Source: Gryganskiella cystojenkinii (taxonomy: Eukaryota > Mortierellomycota > Mortierellomycetes > Mortierellales > Mortierellaceae). Taken from it: DNA of 26,209 nucleotides. The DNA is taken from contig JAAAIG010000562.1 of NCBI GenBank assembly GCA_015852425.1, forward strand, positions 1 through 26,209. Direction: 5' to 3'. The stretch's first letter is position 1; each line of letters starts with the position of its first letter. The translations under genes and the position numbers were made by a program. The notes under the pieces were generated by a model. The model saw nothing but the letters and a program-made list of their open reading frames with translations. It was not told the origin of the DNA and did no database searches. Below, in pieces: positions 19,481 to 26,209 of the stretch.

Positions 19481-19984
19481 TTGTTGTTGTTGTTGTCGTT
19501 GATTTTGGAAAGAGGGGCCGGGGTACTGAGGAGGTCGTGGACGATGATGGAGATGTTGTTGTTGCGTGCGCACAGAATAAGAAGAGGACGACGGTTGAGA
19601 AGTGTGACCGTATCGCTCCTCGTCGTCATCGACCTCAAAGTCGTCCCCTTGATCCTTCCCTTCCCAGTCGGAATCGAACCTTGACGTAAATGGAGGGAGC
19701 GGCGGTGGAGAAGAGCCTGAACCGCTTTTGTCGTACGAAGTCGGGGAGTAGAGAAAGGAACCACTGGCAGGTCGTGAACTCGATGAAGTACCCGAGTATG
19801 AGGATGATGACTGGCGATGATGGTGGTATTGTCGCTGTGGAGACCGATGTGCGTTTTGTTGGTCACGATCCTGTTCAGATTCGTGTTTAAAAGTGGTCCG
19901 CTGGTCGTCTTGAAGTCCAGATTCCAGGCTGTTATTGTTGTTGCTGTTAGTCGACGTCGAAGTTGCAGGACGAATCGTGTTCAT
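17014..19984 (-). CDS. Gln/Ser/His-rich protein with integrase-type H2C2 zinc-binding domain (955 aa)
   Basis: Two exons, 19984-18656 and 18552-17014, are joined across a 103-bp intron (GTAAAA..TCCAG). The conserved core spans about residues 337-470. It begins EEEFMILAEDYLRSLSPKKR, then a FWAKKMF block, CLYDVLVYCH, and HRKSSHGGRDKTSAE (to 443), continuing in exon 2 as VRLHYSWVPKELIARFVKHCPLC. H429, H434, C463 and C466 form an H-x4-H-x28-C-x2-C site, the HHCC zinc-binding fold of retroviral and Gypsy integrases, with no DDE catalytic domain. The intron sits inside the zinc site. Flanks are low complexity: Q-rich with a 19-Gln run (164-182), Ser/His-rich, and an acidic stretch (about 790-835). 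Zinc-binding regulator or scaffold is likely; nuclear action is inferred. The frame is open 94 codons upstream to 20266; I prefer ATG 19984 because the upstream part looks like leader. Confidence 0.8.
19439..19495 (-). repeat. CAG/CAA trinucleotide repeat encoding 19 glutamines
   Basis: Nineteen consecutive CAG or CAA codons on the minus strand, with nine uninterrupted CAG in the middle flanked by CAA blocks. It lies in the N-terminal half of the H2C2 protein. The pure CAG stretch is likely to vary in length among strains. Confidence 0.9.
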
Positions 19985-22411
19985 AATTAAAGTCGGATAG
20001 AGACGATACACTCCTCCAGGTGTATCAGAGAAATGAAAGAAAAAGGAAAAGGATGATGGGCAAAGGACGCGGGAATAAAGAAAGCTGAGCAGGGGGTCAC
20101 AGGACGAGGAAAGTTGGAAGGAGGCTGAATCAAAAGTTTGGTTTACAAGTTTAAAAGACAAGGATACTCCGTCGAAGGTAACTTGAGTAAGCGTGTGGGA
20201 TGAACAGCTCGGGATATTGAAAAAAGCGCTTGAAGAAAGGCAAGCTGAAGGCTCCAATGGAAACAAACGATTTCCTCTGGCCTGCTTGTGGAGGTCTACT
20301 ATGGCGTAAGGTTACTCTTCGTGGAAGTGGATGAAAGAGAAAAGAAGCGGAGAGGAACTAAAGAGAAAAAAAAAGTGAAATAGATCAAATGGGAGGCGTG
20401 GGGAGGAGAAGGAAGGCAAAGGGCAGAAAGAGAGGGAAAGGGGGAAAGGGAAAAAACGTGCTTCTCTTGCACCTGGGAGAGGAGAGAGGGGAGAGGGAGT
20501 AAGGAAAGAGAAGGGAAAGGAGGGGATTCGAATACGTGCAAGGGAAACAATTAACGTCGTCCGGATGATGGACAATCCAGTGCTATGGAAAAGTGAAAGA
20601 GTTGCAAAAGGCTTTGTGTTCGTCTCCTGGATCTGAAAAGGGCTGAAGACAAGAAGAGGAGGATGCAAAGGGGGTTCTAAGGGGGAAGGAGGGAGGGGGA
20701 GAAGTCTAGAAGAGAACAAAAATGGGAAGGAGAGTCGGGTCAGTGAACCACGAGAGATGGGTGACGACCGCTGGATCACTAGAAAGAGCCGAACGCAGGA
20801 AGGGAAAGGGAAAAAATGGAAGGAGAAAGAGAGAGAAGGCAAAAGATCGGGCAGGGTTAGAAAGAGATGGGAGCGATCAAGGTCAGCGGGAGAGGTAGAT
20901 GAGGACAACCTACCTGGCAAAGATGATAGCCCGACAAACGAGTTCGACGGGATGTTGAACTAGGGTGTCCAGATTGGAATAAGCTCAGGGGACGATCAAT
21001 TATGCGAGGTTGCTAGTTCACTGGAGACAGCACACTGAGGGTGGTGGAAAGGAAAGAAAAATACTAGCGTAGGTGGAGAGGCGACAAGAGACGAGGACAA
21101 CGGCTAAAAGAAAAAGGACAGAAGTGTATTCTCGGTTCAGGCACGGTTATAATTTTGAGAGACTAGAAAGGGAACGTGAACTTGAAGTAGCAGCTGGACA
21201 GGGGACGCGAAGAGACTGAAGCTTGTCCGACACGACCGCAGGCAATGTCATGGTTGAGGTAAAAGTTTTGATATTTGCAAAGGCAATTGAATCCGTTTTT
21301 TTTTTTTTTTTTTTTTTTGGCTGCCTCCTCGATTCGAAGCCCTAGGCGAAAGATAGCGCTGTCGTTGAGACGTTAATATAATGAAGGTGTGAGAAGCGAG
21401 GAGATTTTCTTTTTTGTGGTTGATGGGTGAGAAAGAGATCGACAACGAACGGATGTAAGTGGGAGAGAGCGAGAGAGTGAGGATGGCGGGGGATGAGAAA
21501 AGGAGTGAAAGCGAAAGAAAGATAACAATGCGAGCTTGCAGTTTTTTTTTTGTTTTTTGTCTCTTTTTTCTGCTTGATTGTTAGGAGCAAACGAACTCCA
21601 GGGCATGGAGCAACTGATGCAAAACAAAGAGACTTGAAGCACGAAATGGATTAAGAAAAAAGGACCCTGGGTCGAGAGCAGGGGTTGTGAAAAAGGCGTA
21701 AGTGAAAGGATAAGGGGGGAGAGGAAAAAGGGAGAAGAGAACAGAAGAAGGAAAGGGAGGACAAAGATTCCAATATCGATTTACCTCGGAGCAAGTGTGA
21801 CCACGAGAAAGAGGCGCGCGTAGCAAAGAGTAACTATAATCTTTCCTTGCCTATTCGTGCCAAGTTTGCTGTCCTGCCCAAGATTGACTCTTGCGAGTCA
21901 TCACCGTGGTTCTTCACGCACGCGATCCCTGCAAAAGGAAGAGAGAAAATACCTTCAAAACCCTCTAGTCGTTTGGATGTCTGTTGCCATATTTGCTGAG
22001 CAGATGCATAGCCGATCCATTATTGCTGTGCTCCTGAGAAAGATGCGTTGACCAATCCTATCTAAGGGAGGAAATACAGGATGATGGAGTTTGAGATCGA
22101 GGGAAGAAAAGTTGGTCGGCCAAAATTGCAAATTAACGGCACACCATTTTTCACGGCATTTTTTCTGGGCACAGGGTTCATCCACCATTCAAGTCTAAAC
22201 GGCCCTCCCTTTTTCTTTTTGGATTTTTTTTTCCTCCCTCCTTTTCTCGAGGGTACCATGATGTTTGAAAGAGATAGCGATTGGGGCGAATCAGAATCAA
22301 CAGGGTCAAGGAAATCCCCTGTTCATCTTTCTTTCCCAGGGCAAAAAATAATAATGGGCCGCCCTCTTTCTGTTTCGTAAGAGGGCATAGACGAAACGTA
22401 ACCAGTACACG
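19985..22411. other. Long gene-free region with purine/pyrimidine-biased tracts
   Basis: No convincing gene is seen on either strand. From about 20310 to 20900, and again from about 21400 to 21780, the plus strand is strongly purine-rich, so the sense strand of the H2C2 gene is CT-rich. The many long minus-strand frames (for example 20312-20920) are Ser/Phe/Leu/Pro-rich products of that bias. The part next to 19984 is probably the leader and promoter of the H2C2 gene. A 23-T run lies at 21296-21318. Confidence 0.45.
21296..21318. repeat. Poly(T) run of 23
   Basis: An uninterrupted run of 23 T on the plus strand. Together with many 8-13-base A or T runs in the window it could be a nucleosome-excluding promoter tract or the poly(A) tail relic of a minus-strand retroinsertion. 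No element body is recognised next to it. Confidence 0.8.
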
Positions 22412-22582
22412 ATGCTCACTAGAGGGCCGAAGTTCTACCTAGAAGCGCGAGATCGACAACGCTATGAAGCATTCTTACGACCCTGTTGCCACCAACGCGA
22501 GTCTAACGTTACTATCGACGAACGGACCAAAGAACATGATGTAAGCGGGTCCCGTTATTCAGGGTTCTTCCCCATGTTGTAG
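22412..22582 (+). CDS. Possible small protein (56 aa), unrecognised
   Basis: ATG 22412 opens 56 codons to TAG 22580-22582. The peptide is charged and not low complexity (FYLEARDRQRYEAFLRP, SNVTIDERTKEHD), unlike the surrounding biased frames. A GTAAGC at 22541 right after EHD could be a splice donor, in which case this would be a first exon. No family is recognised and no downstream exon could be placed with confidence. It could equally be chance. Confidence 0.2.
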   Translation: MLTRGPKFYLEARDRQRYEAFLRPCCHQRESNVTIDERTKEHDVSGSRYSGFFPML

Positions 22583-23099
22583 GTGCCTATCCTTTGAGTC
22601 AACATTTGTCCAATGGCGCCATTCTCCGCCCGGTCCGGATGGCGATTGACGTAGGAATCACGCCCAACATTTTTTTTTTTTTCGTGACCAGGCACGAAAA
22701 GGAAAAGGTTTTGCCACTAATGAAGAAAGGAGATCTCCGGTTGCTTGTTTTCCCCGCCTAGTTGTTTCCTCCCACTGTGAGCATTCGACGTGCGACTTTC
22801 AAATCGCTTCTGTTTCTCGTTGTATGTAGACAGAGTGCATTCTCCACAAACTCAGTTCTGTTCGGGTAAAAGGGATCGAACCTTGGTATCTTTTACTACT
22901 TAGTTACATTCCTTTCTTCTTTTCTTTCTTTGACATCTCTCTTTCCCATTTCTCTTTTCCTCGGCTTCTTCTCATCTGGAATTAATCCCCAAATCGACTC
23001 TACTCAACAAATACTCTTCATTCTCTACACTCCGACATTTATACCCCTCAACTCTCATTATTCATTGTGTCTTAGGAGCTCATTCATTCCTCATACATA
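22583..23099 (+). promoter_or_regulatory. Promoter and leader of the acyl-CoA synthetase gene
   Basis: Contains a CCAATGG motif (about 22610), a small dyad TTTTCGTG/CACGAAAA around 22680-22702, and a long pyrimidine-rich stretch (about 22905-23045) running up to the start codon. CT-rich leaders just upstream of the ATG are common for well-expressed fungal genes. No TATA box can be defended. Confidence 0.45.
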
Positions 23100-26000
23100 A
23101 TGCCAACTTTTTTCAAGATCAATAACCTGGAGCGACAGAGTATCGAGGCCCCTGGAACTCGTGCCGAGAATGCTACTGGTAAAATACAACAATCTTCCAG
23201 TTTCTCGGAAGGTCGTCGAACGAGCGACCCAAACAATGTTAACTATTTATTTGTACCTGAATCACATCCCTGATCGTATATTTTATTTGTTTTTTTGGTT
23301 TCTGTCTCTGTTTTCCAGGTCACTACCGTCACTCAGCTTTCGTCAACGGTCTGGTCGATCATATCCGTGAAGCACCCCATGTAAAGACCCTTTATGATCT
23401 TTTCGAAACCTGTAAGTACCGTTCTGAAGATACCTAATTGGTTCGCGCTTGGTGGACCACCCATGGGAAAAATATTCCGAGGAACAACTGAGGCGAGCCG
23501 GAAATGTGCTGCAGGGTTGCAAAAGTTCGCGAGCCGAAACAAAGGAATGCTCTCACGGTCACACACCATCCGCCTTCCGTTTTTTGCACTCAAAGCTCAA
23601 TCCAACCATCTCACACCAATTATTGTTCCCGGTATTTTTCGTCCAGCGGTCATGAAGCACAAGGACCTAGACTTTTTAGGCACTCGCCCATTTGATCCAT
23701 TGACCAAGACCTATAGCGGTTACACTTGGCAAACATATGGACAGATCCATGAACGGATCAACAGTTTCGGATCCGGTCTCGTCCATATCAACGAGGTCGT
23801 ATTGGGATCCGATCAACTCAACCGTTGGCCTCTTGGTATCTGGTCTCAGAACCGACCCGAATGGTTCGTGAGTGAAATGTCCTGTAACTACTATAATTTG
23901 ATCTCGGTCCCACTCTACGATACCCTCGGACCGGATGCGGTCGAATACGTGATCAACCATGCCGATGTTCGCGTTGTCTCCTGTAGTGGTAAGTGAGAAC
24001 ACTCCCCGATAAAAACGTTACGCTTGAATTTGAGTGACACGAGATTCATCGCTCTGCACTATACTCTTTTGGGGGGACTTAGCCAACCACATCGCTTCTC
24101 TACTCAAAATCGCGGACAAATTGCCGACGTTGAAGGCAATTGTTTGCATGGACTCGTTCACCAACTCTGCCACCCTCCCCGGATCACCTAATGCCGCCGA
24201 GGCTCTTCGTGCGTGGGGTACTGAGAAAGGTATCAAGATTTACGACTTTTATGAAGTCGAGGCTCTCGGACGTCAGTTCCCTCGCAAAAACATGCCACCT
24301 CAAGCGGAAGACATTGCCTCGCTCTGCTACACCAGTGGTACCACCGGTCAGCCTGTAAAGTACCATGGGACTCGTCTTTTTATGTGCATAATACCAACTA
24401 CAAGTACTGTTTCTCACCTTCGTTTTATCGTCAACAATAGAAAGGAGCCATGTTGACTCATCGCAATTTTGTCGCTGCTGTGGGTAGCAGTCGTGAGAGT
24501 ATGCACCTCACACCCAACGACGTCACCATCAGGTAAAAGATTGGGTATCTCTCTCTGAACTAGTGTTAGCTTCGGAACCACGGAAGATCTCTAAGAGAGC
24601 ATTTATCCGCTCAGTGCCTAGCAAACCTTATGGCATTCTTTAGGTCATGTGGATACCCCATTGGCTAAAATTCTAACTATTTTATATTTTGCTCGTCCCT
24701 CTCCTCTGCTTCTTCCTCAATAGCTACCTGCCCTTGGCGCATATTATGGGTCGTCTCTCTGACACAAATGCTTCTTTCTCGGGTTGCAGGATCGGCTATT
24801 TCAAGGGCGATGTTTTGACTCTCTTGGACGACGTTGTGCAATTGAAACCGACTTATTTCTCGGCGGTCCCACGACTCTTGAACAGAATATATGCACGTTT
24901 GGTGGCCGCGACAATCGAGGCCCCCGGAGCCAAGGGTGCATTGGCTCGTCGGGCGGTCGCGGTCAAATTGGCGAATTTGGAGGCTGGAAAGGGTGTCAAT
25001 CATCCCTTCTGGGATCGTTTGATCTTTAACAAGGTGAAGATGGCCCTTGGTGGCCGCGTCCAGGTTATGTTGACGGGATCGGCGCCGATTGCGAAAGAGG
25101 TACTCAACTTTATGAGAGTATGTTTTGGATGCGTGGTCGTTGAGGGTTACGGATCGACCGAGGGTATGGCCACCGCCACTGTCACCATGGCAGAGTAAGT
25201 CGTCCTTTTTTCGGATTCGATGCATCATTTGTGTATGAAAGAGAGATATGCAGTAACTAAAATAATTCTCTCTTAAAATCTGATAGTGAGTATATCCCTG
25301 GACATGTCGGTTGTCCTCGACCTGGATGTGAGTTGAGACTCGTGGATGTTCCCGCGATGAACTACCTCTCGACCGACAAACCTTTTCCTCGCGGTGAGAT
25401 CCAGATTCGAGGCGCGACTATCTTCAAGGGTTATTATAAGGACGAGAAGAACACACTTGAGACCCTGGACGAGGACGGATGGTTGGCCACGGGTGATATT
25501 GGATTCGTCGATAACCGCGGCACCTTTACGATCGTTGATCGCAAGAAGAACATTTTCAAGGTATAGAATGAGAAAAAGTATGCTACACACAAAAGGATAT
25601 CGTTTTCTGCAATGACGTCTGACTTAGTAATTTCGTCCGCTTCATGTATGAACGATTAGCTGGCTCAAGGAGAATACATTGCTCCAGAAAAGATTGAGAA
25701 TATCCTCACAGCCAGATGCAAGCTCATCTTTCAGATCTACGTGCACGGTGACTCTTTGGAATCGACTCTGGTCGCGGTCTCTGTCCCAGACCCTGAGACC
25801 TTTTTGCCCTTTGCCAATGCAGTTACGGGTACTCAGATCAAACTGACGGATCGTGCAGGATACAAGAAATTGATTGAGGATCCTAAAGTGAACGCGGCAT
25901 ATATGCAGGAACTCGAAAAAGCTGGCAAGGCGGGTGGTCTTCGAGGATTTGAGTTTGTCAAAAGACTTCATCTCTCTACAGACATGTTCTCGGTCGAAAA

Positions 26001-26118
26001 TGAGATGATGACCCCGACCTCGAAGGTGCGTCGCCCCCAAGTCAAGGAGTACTTCCAAGACAAGATCCAGGCCATGTATGCAGACATCCGCAGTACAATG
26101 CCCAGTGCCAAGTTGTAA
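23100..26118 (+). CDS. Long-chain-fatty-acid--CoA ligase (acyl-CoA synthetase), probably peroxisomal
   Basis: Eight exons: 23100-23178, 23319-23411, 23647-23988, 24083-24354, 24441-24532, 24724-25194, 25287-25560 and 25660-26118. All introns are GT..AG with consistent phase, giving 693 residues, the usual length for the family. The enzyme activates long-chain fatty acids with ATP and CoA for oxidation or lipid synthesis. Evidence in order: TLYDLFETS then DFLGTRPFD; the AMP-binding P-loop YTSGTTGQP/KG (about 254-264), split by intron 4; YLPLAHIMGR; the GYGSTE adenylate motif; GEIQIRGATIFKGYYKDEKN; GWLATGDIG; DRKKNIFK followed in exon 8 by LAQGEYIAPEKIEN, the fatty-acyl gate region and hinge. 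The C-terminus is SAKL, whose AKL is an accepted PTS1 variant, so peroxisomal import and a beta-oxidation role are likely. No other targeting signal is obvious. It stands alone, without linked fatty-acid genes. Confidence 0.93.
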
Positions 26119-26209
26119 AAAAATTAAAGAGAGATAAATCTCTACTATCTATAACCTCATCCTGAAAAGCATCCGGCGTTCCGGTACCACTGTCCCGTAG
26201 AAGCTCTGC
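26119..26209 (+). other. 3' flank of the acyl-CoA synthetase gene
   Basis: A/T-rich sequence with AAAAATTAAAG and GAGATAAATC just after the stop, fit for a fungal poly(A) site. The window then ends. Confidence 0.4.

Noticed and set aside
19985..20266. Upstream start for the H2C2 protein at 20266
   Set aside because: The frame is open, but the 94 extra residues are Ser/Phe/Leu-rich and look like a CT-rich leader. The ATG at 19984 gives composition continuous with the rest.
20312..20920. 202-codon minus-strand open frame
   Set aside because: The product is almost only Ser, Pro, Phe, Leu and Arg. It follows from the purine-rich plus strand and overlaps other such frames in different phases.
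22081..22380. 99-codon plus-strand frame
   Set aside because: It has Phe/Pro runs from T/C tracts and no recognisable domain. No splice partners were found.
1..26209. CRISPR arrays, operons, bacterial promoters, rRNA
   Set aside because: The window is eukaryotic with spliceosomal introns. No spaced direct-repeat array or rRNA signature was seen.

Overview
The window looks like nuclear DNA of an early-diverging fungus, most likely Mortierellomycota (Mortierella or a relative). The grounds are short GT..AG introns of about 80-240 bp, CT-rich leaders, many A/T runs, Gln/Ser/His-rich proteins, and large F-box/leucine-rich-repeat proteins of the kind expanded in that group. The lineage is inferred from style and was not tested by a search.

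Layout, left to right. (1) 1-142, minus: 5' end of a pirin gene that runs off the window. (2) 700-1537, minus: a gene for only the first RecA domain of an eIF4A-like DEAD-box helicase (gene A). (3) 1923-4268, minus, and 4603-8256, plus: two divergent F-box/LRR genes. The second has an in-frame TAG after codon 121. A decayed F-box-like remnant follows (about 8590-9103), then a tRNA-derived SINE-like element (9421-9608). (4) 10458-11125, minus: a gene for only the second RecA domain of an eIF4A-like helicase (gene B). (5) 11609-12112: an unidentified minus-strand coding remnant and a LINE-like remnant. (6) 12426-15947, minus: a seven-exon, 931-residue protein (gene C) with a coiled-coil/low-complexity N-terminus on a complete but catalytically degenerate eIF4A-like core. 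(7) 17014-19984, minus: a 955-residue Gln/Ser/His-rich protein with an integrase-type H2C2 zinc-binding domain. (8) 19985-23099: about 3 kb without a convincing gene, with long purine/pyrimidine-biased tracts. (9) 23100-26118, plus: an eight-exon long-chain acyl-CoA synthetase ending in the PTS1-like tripeptide AKL.

The main discovery is the set of three same-strand eIF4A-derived genes. All keep the eIF4A fold signature but have lost Walker A, DEAD, SAT, ARGID and/or HRIGRGGR residues needed for ATP hydrolysis and RNA unwinding. A and B are complementary halves whose ends fall at the interdomain linker, yet they lie about 9 kb apart and in the reverse of the order expected for one broken gene. 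The reading frames are open and the splice sites intact. This suggests a family of pseudo-helicases, possibly translation regulators, rather than simple dead copies; the function is inference. Pirin, the acyl-CoA synthetase and the H2C2 gene look like ordinary neighbours. The F-box genes and retroelement remnants mark the stretch from about 1.9 to 12.4 kb as fast-evolving.
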